Shown here one piece after another: positions 33,501 to 41,331 of a stretch of DNA of 50,570 nucleotides. The DNA lies in contig JAHBXR010000034.1 in NCBI GenBank assembly GCA_019636335.1, forward strand, positions 1 to 50,570, given 5' to 3'. Both the position numbers and the translations under genes were made by a program. Origin of the DNA: Pirellulales bacterium. Lineage in GTDB: Bacteria > Planctomycetota > Planctomycetia > Pirellulales > JAEUIK01. Numbering within the stretch: the first letter of the stretch is position 1; each line of letters opens with the position of its first letter. Under the pieces are notes generated by a model, which saw nothing but the letters and a program-made list of their open reading frames with translations, was not told the DNA's origin and ran no database searches.

Positions 33501-33596
33501 ATGACCTCGATGATTGCCTTGCTCGTCAGTGTCGGATTCTACGTTTGTGTGCGAACGCAACGCATGCTCTCGGCTCAGGAGAACGACCACCAGTAG
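33501..33596 (+). CDS. Possible 31-residue membrane peptide
   Basis: ATG at 33501 opens a 31-codon frame whose first 16 residues (MTSMIALLVSVGFYVC) form a membrane segment, followed by a polar tail (RTQRMLSAQENDHQ). CAGG lies about seven bases upstream. It sits between pilins 2 and 3 in the same direction. It could be a small pilus accessory peptide, but a frame of this length can occur by chance. Confidence 0.35.
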   Translation: MTSMIALLVSVGFYVCVRTQRMLSAQENDHQ

Positions 33597-33663
33597 CCCG
33601 TATCGGTCCGAGTGAAATTCCTTGCCAAACATCGATCGCCAGGCTTGCCAACGAAACGAACCC

Positions 33664-34062
33664 ATGTTGAATCCTGAACACACCCAAGATCGAGCCGAAG
33701 CGAAAGAGACCGAGCGCGAGCATGCCGCTCCGGCGACCACGCCTGCTCGCGGCGCCGGCCTGGGGGCCTCCTTCGGTTCCGCATCGGCGGCCGTCGCCCG
33801 GCGCGGCTTCGCCTTCGGTCGAACCGCCTGGCGCAAAACCGATGGCGTGCTGAGCTTCGAATGGATTCTGCTCGTCACGCTCGTCGTTGTCGGCATCGTA
33901 GGCGGGCTTTCGGCTGCTCGCGACGCCGTGATCAGCGAGTTGGGCGATATCGCCGGCGCGATCATCGCCGTGGATCAAAGTTACACGGGATTCTGCTCGT
34001 CGTACGACGACACGCCCGTGACTTACACCAGTTGCCGGCCCGACGTTGCGACCGGGACTTAG
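33664..34062 (+). CDS. Flp-like pilin 3 with long leader
   Basis: 132 residues from the ATG at 33664 (a TTG 14 codons earlier is open). It has an unusual leader of about 60 residues, rich in Ala, Arg and Glu, before TDG and then VLSFEWILLVTLVVVGIVGG with Glu at +5. SAARDAVISELGDIAGAIIAVDQSY follows, as in the other two pilins, then a short tail with two Cys. The long leader is far beyond a normal class III signal; it may be cleaved by the prepilin peptidase encoded next, or it may stay cytosolic as a chaperone- or assembly-binding segment. Probably a minor pilin. Confidence 0.8.
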   Translation: MLNPEHTQDRAEAKETEREHAAPATTPARGAGLGASFGSASAAVARRGFAFGRTAWRKTDGVLSFEWILLVTLVVVGIVGGLSAARDAVISELGDIAGAIIAVDQSYTGFCSSYDDTPVTYTSCRPDVATGT

Positions 34063-34129
34063 CCCACTCGACAACTAGCCGCCGACGCACCGTACCTCAC
34101 AGACGATTCCCAGCCTTCGAGAACCTGCG

Positions 34130-34654
34130 ATGTCCGCCAGCACGATACTTGTGGGAGCCGTGGCGACCTATACGGCCGCTGCCGCCGTGAGTGACTTCCG
34201 CACGCGACGCGTGCCGAACTGGCTGACATTGCCCGCCGCGATCGCCGGCCTGACGTTTCACACGTTCGCGCCGCAGGGCTGGGGCATTGCCACTTCGCTC
34301 GCCGGCCTGGCCTTGGGCTTCTCGCTGCTCCTGATTCCCTTTCTGCTGGGGGGGGGTGGCATGGGGGATGTGAAGCTGCTGGCGGCGCTCGGCGCCTGGC
34401 TCGGCCCGCGACTCATGCTCGCCGCCTTTGCCGTGAGCATGCTGCTCGCCACCGTGATTACGCTCGGCATCCTCGCCTATGTCGCCGTGCGTCGCTACGT
34501 GCTCGACGTCGAACCCGAGAACGTCAGCGCCTCGGGTGAAACACTCGTCCAGCCACGGGGCTACTTTCGACAGGCACTCCCCTTCGCCGTGCCGCTGGCC
34601 CTTGGCACCTGGTTGCTCCTAGCTTGGGTCGTAACGCTGGGGGCCTCGTCTTAG
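34130..34654 (+). CDS. tadV: Prepilin peptidase of the Tad system (A24 family)
   Basis: 174 residues with about five membrane segments. The two catalytic Asp are Asp22 in SDFRTRRVPNWLT and Asp80 in the GGGGMGDVKLLAALG loop, both typical of type IV prepilin peptidases (TadV/CpaA). It lacks the N-methylase domain of PilD, as expected for Tad peptidases. It should cleave the three pilin leaders and the TadE/TadG-like pseudopilins. It lies between pilin 3 and tadE on the same strand. Confidence 0.92.
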   Translation: MSASTILVGAVATYTAAAAVSDFRTRRVPNWLTLPAAIAGLTFHTFAPQGWGIATSLAGLALGFSLLLIPFLLGGGGMGDVKLLAALGAWLGPRLMLAAFAVSMLLATVITLGILAYVAVRRYVLDVEPENVSASGETLVQPRGYFRQALPFAVPLALGTWLLLAWVVTLGASS

Positions 34655-34686
34655 TTCGTTGGGTCAAGCACGATCAGCGTCGAACA

Positions 34687-34709
34687 CACTGCTGGACGAG
34701 CCAACAGTG
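34687..34709. repeat. CACTGCTGG-type palindrome
   Basis: CACTGCTGG and CCAACAGTG are 9-base arms with one mismatch and a 5-base loop, followed by CCACG. It lies between tadV and tadE. A partial motif with GGCACTGCTGG occurs near 16275. It looks like an interspersed planctomycete repeat. Confidence 0.5.
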
Positions 34710-34738
34710 CCACGCAGGAATCGCTCTCCGAGATCTCC

Positions 34739-35173
34739 ATGAAGTTACAGCACGCAACACCTTCGCATCACCGCCATACGACTCGCCGCGGTGCGCTGAC
34801 GCTCGAGATGGTGCTCGTGCTGCCGGTGCTGCTCATCGTCGTGCTTGGCGTCGTGCAGCTCAGCATCATGCTGATGGCCAACCAGGCGTTGGGCGCTGCT
34901 GCCAGCGTCGGTGCCCGCGCTGCGACCCTTCCTGGCGCGACCGCCGCGTCGGTCGAGGCCGCCGTGGCCGGCGCCCTGACGCCCTGGAGCTTCGCCGACT
35001 CCGTCGATCCGGTGAGCGTCTCGCCCGATCCGGCCTTCGCCCCCACCGGCACGCCCCTGTCGGTCACGGTGAGCGTCGACACGAACGCCGCCACGCCCGA
35101 CCTGCTGAAATTCATCGGTCTGTCGATCGACGGACAGAAACTGCAAGCGACCTACGTCGCTCGCAAGGAATAG
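34739..35173 (+). CDS. tadE: TadE-like pseudopilin
   Basis: 144 residues. A basic leader ending RRG, then ALTLEMVLVLPVLLIVVLGVVQL with Glu at +5, the TadE pattern. LMANQALGAAASVGARAATLPG after the helix is also typical. The rest is a small beta-rich periplasmic domain. TadE-like proteins are minor pseudopilins cleaved by the same peptidase and needed for pilus formation. ATG start. It is 49 bases ahead of cpaB. Confidence 0.87.
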   Translation: MKLQHATPSHHRHTTRRGALTLEMVLVLPVLLIVVLGVVQLSIMLMANQALGAAASVGARAATLPGATAASVEAAVAGALTPWSFADSVDPVSVSPDPAFAPTGTPLSVTVSVDTNAATPDLLKFIGLSIDGQKLQATYVARKE

Positions 35174-35222
35174 CAAACCCCGTGGAACCTACGCTTCTCC
35201 GACCTTCGCCGAGGAGTTTTCT

Positions 35223-36182
35223 TTGAAACGCATTAGCCCCGCTACCGTCACCTTCGCCGTCGTCACGATCTTGTTGGGCCTGGTGGCGGCGTACTCCGTC
35301 AAGCGTTACCTGGCGCCCAGTGCGGGTCCGCGCACGGCCACGGCCATGATCGTCGTGCCGCGCGTCAACCTGCCCAAGTTCGCGCGTATTCGCGAAATCG
35401 ACGTCGAGGTGCTCGAGGTGCCCAAGTCGCGGGTGCCGGCCGGCGCGGTGACGGTCGCCTCGCAGGCGCTCTACCGGCTATGTCGCGAAACCGTCATGGC
35501 GGGCCAACCGATCCTCGAATCGAACTTGTACGAAGTGGGCGCCGCGCCGACCCTGGCCGAGCAACTTCCCCCCGGCTATCGCGCCGTGACCATCACAGTG
35601 GATCGCGACAACGCGGTCGATGGCCTCGTGATGCCCGAATCGGTGGTCGACGTCTCGCTGACCGTGCAGGGAGATCATCCCGAGTTGGAAGGCGTGGCTA
35701 CGGTCACCTTGATGCGCAAGGTGAAAGTGCTGGCGACGAGCTTCGAACGCTTCAAAGGCGAAGAGCGTTTGAATGTGCCCATCCGCAGCGTCACCCTGTC
35801 TGTCACGCCGGAGCAGGCGAACAAACTGATTCTGGCCCAACGCTATGGTTCGCTCAGCGTCACCTTGCGTGGCATGGTCGAAGACGATCTGCACCTGACG
35901 GCCGCGTCGAAATCGGATAACGACAACCTGGTGAACCCGAGCGATCTGATCAAGCTCAGCCCGCGCGTCGACGCCCAGAAGTTTGTGCGCAAGGCGCAGA
36001 TCTGGCGCGGCACGTCGGTCGAAGAGGTCGAGTTCACCGACAGCCAGGTGCAAGAGGCCAACGCCGCCGGCGGCGTTGTCGACGATGCCACGGCCGGCGA
36101 GCCGATCGTTCCGAACTTTGCCCCCACCGCTGCGATTCGCCCCACGGGCATGTTCGCCCCGGTGTCCGGTCGCTCGCGTTAA
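35223..36182 (+). CDS. cpaB: CpaB/RcpC pilus assembly protein (SAF domain)
   Basis: 319 residues from a TTG start with GAGGAG upstream. One N-terminal membrane segment (VTFAVVTILLGLVAAYSV), then the SAF domain (about 40-105: PRVNLPKFARIREIDVEVLEV, VMAGQPILESNL) and the CpaB/RcpC region (PPGYRAVTITVDRDNAVDGL, VDVSLTV). The C-terminal 70 residues, after the RYGSLSVTLRG strand, are low-complexity. In Tad systems CpaB sits in the periplasm and works with the secretin RcpA/CpaC. No secretin gene is visible in this locus, which is unusual. Confidence 0.9.
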   Translation: MKRISPATVTFAVVTILLGLVAAYSVKRYLAPSAGPRTATAMIVVPRVNLPKFARIREIDVEVLEVPKSRVPAGAVTVASQALYRLCRETVMAGQPILESNLYEVGAAPTLAEQLPPGYRAVTITVDRDNAVDGLVMPESVVDVSLTVQGDHPELEGVATVTLMRKVKVLATSFERFKGEERLNVPIRSVTLSVTPEQANKLILAQRYGSLSVTLRGMVEDDLHLTAASKSDNDNLVNPSDLIKLSPRVDAQKFVRKAQIWRGTSVEEVEFTDSQVQEANAAGGVVDDATAGEPIVPNFAPTAAIRPTGMFAPVSGRSR

Positions 36183-36322
36183 AATTCCAGCGTAATCCTT
36201 GCAGACTCTTGCCTACTCGCACGATTGGTTAGGTCGTGCAGTGCCACGCGAGATTGTCGAGAGAACTACCGAGAGTCCGCATCATCGCTTCTTACCCGTC
36301 CATCAACCTTGTCCAGTGCCGA

Positions 36323-37630
36323 ATGATGGGGCCGGAACAGAGAACCGTGCGACATCGAGAAGAGGCCGGCCTTGGACCAAGGGACCGCCGCGGCGAGCGC
36401 GCGAGCGCGTGGTCTGCAACAACCACGCAGTTCCGCTCGCCAGCGGCTGGCGAACACCCGCCGCGTCGTCCACCTGCACGACGCGGCGTGGTCACGCTCG
36501 TCTGCCTGATGTTGCTGGTCGTCTTTCTGCTGCTGGCAGCGCTCGTGTTGGACTGGACCTATCTCGTGCTCGTGCAACGCGACATGCAACAACGTAGCGA
36601 CCTGGTGGCCTTGGCGGCCGCGCCCGCTCTGTTGGACGAGGACACGCTGCGTGACGCCGCCGGCTCGCCGCTGGCCGACCAAACCGACGATGTGAACGAC
36701 GCCTCGCATGCAGCTCGGACGTATCGCCTGCAGAACAACGCCGCGACGTCTGCCTTGCTCGAAATCAAGGAAGACGATCTCGTTGTGACGCCGGGCTACG
36801 TCGCCGACGTTCATGCCCCGCGTGACGACACCTATTTCGACATGTCGGGGCAATTGCCCACCCCGTCCCCGGCGTTCAACGCGCTGCGGATCGACGTCTT
36901 GCGGTCGTCGCAAGGAGCGAATCCCGTCGGCCGCCTGCTGCGTGGCTTTTGGAACGCTCCGGCGATCGACGTCGCCAGTAGCTCCTTGGCCACGCTCGAC
37001 AATGTCGTCGTCGGCTTTCGACCCACGACGACTACGAATGCACCGGTAGTCCCCTTGGCGATCCATCGCTCGGCGTGGCAAAACGGCCGCGTCGGCAACC
37101 TCGATCTGAACGACGTCCGCGATCTCGAGCTGCGACTGGCCGCTCCCGACGCCGACATCGAGGCGGCCGCGCCAGCGAACACGGCACTGGTGAGCTTCGA
37201 CGGCGGGTTGAACCCGGCAACCGCGCTGACGCAGATTACCGCGGGGGTCTCGGTCGCCGACCTGCCAGCGCTAGAACCGCAAATCGGCCCTGCCACGCCT
37301 GGCACGCCGTTGGCGCTCGCCGGCACCCAGTCGGGCCTGAGTGCGAGCTACACCTCGGCCCTGGCCAACCAATTCAATCTACTCGCCGCGGCAGGACAGC
37401 CCGGCTGGCGCGTGTTTCCGCTGTATGACGAGATGAGCACGCCACCGCAGTTCAACATCGTGGGCTTCATCGCCGCACGCGTGATCGAGGCCGACGTGCG
37501 CGACGATCGACTGGCCGTCACCGTCGAGCCCACGTTCCTGATCGAAACCACGGCCTGGACTGTATCGCCGACATCCGTTCTTGCGCCCGAACGCAATCCC
37601 TATATCCACAAGCTGCGACTCTCGCGTTAG
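36323..37630 (+). CDS. TadG-like protein
   Basis: About 435 residues from ATG 36323; the open frame begins at 36236 and a neighbouring ATG exists, so the start is uncertain. A basic, disordered leader of about 55 residues precedes RRGVVTLVCLMLLVVFLLLAALVLD, then a helix with QRDMQQRSDLVALAAA, the Tad/TadG-type pattern (normally an R-rich Gly start, a membrane helix, then R..Q.AADAAALA). The remaining 350 residues are a periplasmic domain without a recognisable von Willebrand motif. It takes the place of TadG in the operon. The role is probably pilus assembly or anchoring in the envelope. Confidence 0.75.
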   Translation: MMGPEQRTVRHREEAGLGPRDRRGERASAWSATTTQFRSPAAGEHPPRRPPARRGVVTLVCLMLLVVFLLLAALVLDWTYLVLVQRDMQQRSDLVALAAAPALLDEDTLRDAAGSPLADQTDDVNDASHAARTYRLQNNAATSALLEIKEDDLVVTPGYVADVHAPRDDTYFDMSGQLPTPSPAFNALRIDVLRSSQGANPVGRLLRGFWNAPAIDVASSSLATLDNVVVGFRPTTTTNAPVVPLAIHRSAWQNGRVGNLDLNDVRDLELRLAAPDADIEAAAPANTALVSFDGGLNPATALTQITAGVSVADLPALEPQIGPATPGTPLALAGTQSGLSASYTSALANQFNLLAAAGQPGWRVFPLYDEMSTPPQFNIVGFIAARVIEADVRDDRLAVTVEPTFLIETTAWTVSPTSVLAPERNPYIHKLRLSR

Positions 37631-37687
37631 TCGCGAGCACCACCACACACGGCACGCCGCCGAGACCCTTTCGACGAGGTACAAGAC

Positions 37688-38797
37688 ATGCGAATCGTTC
37701 TGGCCGATCACGATCAGGTGCGCAGCGTCGCGTTGCGCCGCGTTCTGCTGGGCGAGGGGCTGCTCTGCGAGGCGGCGGACGTCGTGGGCTTCGAAAGCCT
37801 GCCGGGGCGGCTCGCCGAAGTGGAGCCCGATCTCGTCCTGGTCGCTGGCGATGGCCCCGTCGAGGATCTCCTCTCCGCCGTTCGCGCGGCGCACCAGGTG
37901 ACCGGCGTGCCGATCCTGGCCGCGGGTCCCGTGACCGATGGAGCCCGCATCCGACAGGTGATGGCTGCCGGCGTACGCGAGTATCTCGACATCACGCGGC
38001 TCCGCGAAGATCTGAGCGACGCCCTGGTCCGCCTCGAAAAGAGCTTCGACCGCCATCAGGCGCCGGGCAAGATCGTCTCGATCTTCTCGCCCAACGGCGG
38101 TGTCGGCGTCTCGACCGTCGCGGTCAATCTGGCCGCGCGGCTCGCCGCCAAACGCCCGGGCAAGATCTCGCTCGTCGACCTGCATCCGACGCCGAGCGAT
38201 CTCTCGCTGCTGTTGGATCTCGATCCCCAACACACGCTCGACCACGTCTGTCGCGCCTGGGAACGCCTCGATCGTCAGATGCTCGCCGCCTCGATGACTC
38301 CACACAACAGTGGCGTACACGTGCTCGCGCAGGCCGGCTATCCGGCGGGTGGCGGCCTGGTCGACAGCCATCTGCACCGCACGGCCGTGCGGCAGGTGCT
38401 CCTGTTGCTGCGCCGCATGTACGCCATCTCGGTGCTCGACCTGGCGCATACCTTCGACGAAGAGCAGGTCGAGGCGATGCGGATGTCGAACTTCGTTGCC
38501 CTAGTAGTCCGACCGGACGTGCCCGGCCTGCGACGCGCCCGTTGGGCCCTCGAAACGGCTAGCATGCTCGGCTTGTCACGAGATCGCTTCCGCCTGGTGC
38601 TCAACCGTTGCGGCAATCGCGGACAGGTCACGGCCGACAAGGCGGAATCGATCCTGGGGATCAAGGTCTTCTCGTCGCTCCCCGAGGACGATGCCGCGAT
38701 GAACCGCGCCGTGAACCAGGGGGTGCCCGTGTCGGCCGTGACATCTCGCTTCTCGCTGCTCGCGCGGAGCTTCAACGCCTTCGCTCAGAATGTGTAG
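37688..38797 (+). CDS. cpaE: CpaE/TadZ-like pilus localisation protein with altered Walker motif
   Basis: 369 residues. The N-terminal 115 form a receiver-like domain (MRIVLADHDQ start, VMAAGVREYLDIT), then a MinD/ParA-like ATPase fold from about 127: GKIVSIFSPNGGVGVST, ISLVDLHPTPSDLSLLLDLDP and LVVRPDVPGLRRARWALE. In MinD proteins the loop is xKGGxGKT. Here Asn136 replaces the signature Lys and Val141 the P-loop Lys, so ATP hydrolysis is unlikely. CpaE homologues often lose the second Lys; loss of both is stronger. It probably places the pilus machine by binding the ATPase encoded next. ATG start; same operon. Confidence 0.88.
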   Translation: MRIVLADHDQVRSVALRRVLLGEGLLCEAADVVGFESLPGRLAEVEPDLVLVAGDGPVEDLLSAVRAAHQVTGVPILAAGPVTDGARIRQVMAAGVREYLDITRLREDLSDALVRLEKSFDRHQAPGKIVSIFSPNGGVGVSTVAVNLAARLAAKRPGKISLVDLHPTPSDLSLLLDLDPQHTLDHVCRAWERLDRQMLAASMTPHNSGVHVLAQAGYPAGGGLVDSHLHRTAVRQVLLLLRRMYAISVLDLAHTFDEEQVEAMRMSNFVALVVRPDVPGLRRARWALETASMLGLSRDRFRLVLNRCGNRGQVTADKAESILGIKVFSSLPEDDAAMNRAVNQGVPVSAVTSRFSLLARSFNAFAQNV

Positions 38798-38805
38798 AGC
38801 AGAGC

Positions 38806-38878
38806 AGTGGCACAGGCCGCCGGCCTGTGCTGAGAGCGACAATACATCGAAAAGCACAGGCTGGCAGCCTGTGCCACT
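38806..38878. repeat. GGCACAGGC-family double hairpin, copy 3
   Basis: Outer arms AGTGGCACAGGC (38806-38817) and GCCTGTGCCACT (38867-38878) pair perfectly. Inside, each arm forms its own smaller palindrome (CACAGGCC with GGCCTGTG on the left). It lies between cpaE and cpaF within the operon and encodes nothing. Confidence 0.7.
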
Positions 38879-38914
38879 TTTCATCGCAGAGACCAATTAC
38901 CAAGAGTCATCACC

Positions 38915-40315
38915 ATGACGCCCAGCATGCTTGCCTTTCGTTCTGCGACCGACGCCCCCACCGTGCCACGTTCGACGGCGACAGACGCCTTCGAGGCGGA
39001 CTTCCAGCGGCTGAAGACCCGGCTGCATCGCGAGCTGATCGATTCGCTCGACCTGGGACGCATCGGCCAGATGGACGAGCCGCGTCTCCGCGTCCACATT
39101 CGGCACGCCGCCGAGAAGCTGCTCGCTTCGCGCCGCGAGGCGCTTTCCAGCGTCGATCAAGAACGCCTGGTCGATGAGTTGCTCGCCGAGTCGTTCGGTC
39201 TCGGGCCGCTCGAGCCTTTCATGCGCGACCCGGCAGTCACCGATATCCTGGTGAACGGACCGCACGAGGTGTTCGTCGAGCGTCACGGCCGTCTGGAAGA
39301 GACGAACGCCCTCTTCGCCGACGACGCCCACTTGTTGCAGATCATCCAGCGCGTGGCTGCCCGCGTCGGACGCCGCATCGACGAGCTGTCGCCCATGGTC
39401 GACGCGCGACTCCCCGATGGCTCGCGCGTCAACGCGATCATCCCCCCGTTGGCCCTGCGTGGACCCACGCTCTCGATTCGTCGCTTCGGCGCCAAGCCGC
39501 TCGAGCTCGAAGACCTGCTGCGTTACGGTTCGCTGTCTCACGAGATTGTCGATTTTCTGCAGGCCGCGATTGCAGCGCGTGTCAACATTCTGGTGAGCGG
39601 CGGTACCGGCGCCGGCAAGACGACGCTGCTGAACTGCCTGTCGCGCTTCATTCCCGCCGGCGAGCGACTCGTCACGGTCGAGGATTCCGCCGAACTGCAA
39701 TTGCAGCGGCGACACGTCGTCTCGCTCGAGACACGCCCCGCCAGTGCCGAAGGCACCGGCGAAGTGACGTCGCGAGACCTGGTACGAAACAGCCTCCGCA
39801 TGCGTCCCGACCGCATCATCCTGGGCGAAGTACGCGGCGGCGAGGCCCTCGACATGCTCCAGGCAATGAACACGGGCCACGAGGGTTCGCTCACCACGAT
39901 TCACGCCAACGGCACACTCGACGCCTTGTCACGTCTCGAGGTGATGGTCAGCATGGCCGGTTTCGACCTGCCCGTCATGGTCGTGCGGCGTTACATCGCG
40001 TCGGCCATCACGCTGGTCGTACACGTGGCGCGCTTGCAGGGGGGTGTGCGTCGCGTGACCCGCGTCAGTGAAATCACCGGCGTGGCCGATGGCGAGTACG
40101 TCATGCAAGACCTGTTCCGCTTCCAGCAGCAAGGGGTCGACGAATCGGGTCGCACGCGCGGCGAGTTCGTCGCGACGGGTCACACGCCCCAGTGCGTCCG
40201 CCGCTTCGAGGAACTGGGTATCGAATACCGCCGCGATCAGTTCACGGCCGCGGAGACCGCCGTCGAACCGGCGGTGTTCTCGGTGCAGCGCACGACAAGC
40301 CTTGGGGAGAAATAG
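38915..40315 (+). CDS. cpaF: CpaF/TadA secretion ATPase
   Basis: 466 residues of the type II/IV secretion ATPase family that powers Tad pilus assembly. Markers are FGLGPLEPFMRDPAVTDILVNG, RIDELSPMVDARLPDGSRVNAI, Walker A GGTGAGKTT (229-237), the Asp box VTVEDSAELQL, LVRNSLRMRPDRIILGEVRGGEALDML (Walker B) and the His box TGHEGSLTTIHANG. All catalytic motifs are intact. It lies after cpaE, with a repeat between them, and before tadB. The first 30 residues are variable. Cytosolic hexamer at the inner membrane by analogy. Confidence 0.95.
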   Translation: MTPSMLAFRSATDAPTVPRSTATDAFEADFQRLKTRLHRELIDSLDLGRIGQMDEPRLRVHIRHAAEKLLASRREALSSVDQERLVDELLAESFGLGPLEPFMRDPAVTDILVNGPHEVFVERHGRLEETNALFADDAHLLQIIQRVAARVGRRIDELSPMVDARLPDGSRVNAIIPPLALRGPTLSIRRFGAKPLELEDLLRYGSLSHEIVDFLQAAIAARVNILVSGGTGAGKTTLLNCLSRFIPAGERLVTVEDSAELQLQRRHVVSLETRPASAEGTGEVTSRDLVRNSLRMRPDRIILGEVRGGEALDMLQAMNTGHEGSLTTIHANGTLDALSRLEVMVSMAGFDLPVMVVRRYIASAITLVVHVARLQGGVRRVTRVSEITGVADGEYVMQDLFRFQQQGVDESGRTRGEFVATGHTPQCVRRFEELGIEYRRDQFTAAETAVEPAVFSVQRTTSLGEK

Positions 40316-40318
40316 CCC

Positions 40319-41251
40319 ATGCTGAACCTGACAATCGTGGCTATCCTCTGCTTTGCCGCCACCTCGGCGCTAACTGCCACCGGTGGACTGCTGGTGGCCG
40401 ATCTGCGCCGCCGGCGCGGCGACCGCCTCGAGCGGCGATTGTTGGTCGACGTCGACTCGTCACTCGCGCTCTCTAGGGCGACGATCGAAGACGAGCCGGC
40501 CAACCGCTTCGATCGCGCCTTCGTCGAGCTGGTCGACCAGTCGGGCGTCGGCCTTTCGATGTCTCAGGCATTGTCTCTGGTGGCGGGCTCGGCCGTAGTG
40601 TTCTGCGCCGTTCCGCTCGTCTTTTTCGAAAACTTTCTGCTCGCGGCGTTGGGGCTCGTGCTGGGAGCCGTCTGGCCGATCGGCTGGTTCTTGTTGCGAC
40701 GTTTTCGCCGGCGACGAGCCATGCGCATGCACCTTTCCGAGACGCTCGAGTTGCTGGCCGACGGTGTCCGCTCGGGGCGCACGCTGGAGCAGGCCTCGGA
40801 GCTGGTCGCGGCGGAATCTCCCTGGCCGTTGAACGAAGAGTTCGGCTGCGCCGCATCACAACTCAAGTTGGGACATACGCCGGTGGCGGTGCTCGATCGC
40901 ATGGTGCGACGCGTCCCCATGCCCGAGTTTCGTATCTTTGCCACCGCGGTGCTCGTCCATCGCACGGCCGGCGGCAATCTGGCCACGCTCATCGAACGGC
41001 TGGCGGTCGCTGCCCGCGATCGCCACGAGTTCTTTGGGCATCTGAAGGCGGTGACGTCGGGTAGCATGCTCTCGGCGATGGGGCTCGTCATCGGTTCGAT
41101 CGTGGCGGTCGGGCTTTTGTCGTGGATGCAGCCCGAGTATCTCGAGATGTTCCTCAAGCATCCTTGGGGGGTGCCCCTGCTGGGCATCGCCGGCGCGTTG
41201 CAGTTGATCGGCATGGTGTGGGTGTGGCGCGTGTTGCGGATGAATTATTGA
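40319..41251 (+). CDS. tadB: TadB inner membrane platform protein
   Basis: 310 residues of the type II secretion F domain family. Membrane segments are at the N-terminus (about 5-25), 90-125 and two near the C-terminus (about 245-300). The conserved cytosolic core has LPETLELLADGVRSGRTLEQA-like sequence (LSETLELLADGVRSG), GCAASQLKLGHTPVAVLDRM and VHRTAGGNLATLIERLA. TadB and TadC form the membrane base on which the CpaF ATPase acts. The ATG is three bases after the cpaF stop, so they are probably coupled. Confidence 0.92.
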   Translation: MLNLTIVAILCFAATSALTATGGLLVADLRRRRGDRLERRLLVDVDSSLALSRATIEDEPANRFDRAFVELVDQSGVGLSMSQALSLVAGSAVVFCAVPLVFFENFLLAALGLVLGAVWPIGWFLLRRFRRRRAMRMHLSETLELLADGVRSGRTLEQASELVAAESPWPLNEEFGCAASQLKLGHTPVAVLDRMVRRVPMPEFRIFATAVLVHRTAGGNLATLIERLAVAARDRHEFFGHLKAVTSGSMLSAMGLVIGSIVAVGLLSWMQPEYLEMFLKHPWGVPLLGIAGALQLIGMVWVWRVLRMNY

Positions 41252-41286
41252 GCCATCCGATCTTTTGCTGGAGCCGCCCGAAATCC

Positions 41287-41313
41287 TGTCAGGTACGGGG
41301 TACCTGACCTACC
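41287..41313. repeat. GTAC-palindrome repeat, copy 2
   Basis: TGTCAGGTACGGGGTACC followed by TGACCTACC. The arms CAGGTAC and GTACCTG pair perfectly around GGG. It nearly matches the copy at 14812-14838 and lies between tadB and tadC. Confidence 0.6.
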
Positions 41314-41331
41314 TTCGACCTAGAGACACTA

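Noticed and set aside
36183..36322. N-terminal extension of the TadG-like protein from the GTG at 36236
   Set aside because: The extra 29 residues show no conserved pattern and no Shine-Dalgarno. The start remains uncertain but the longer form is not favoured.
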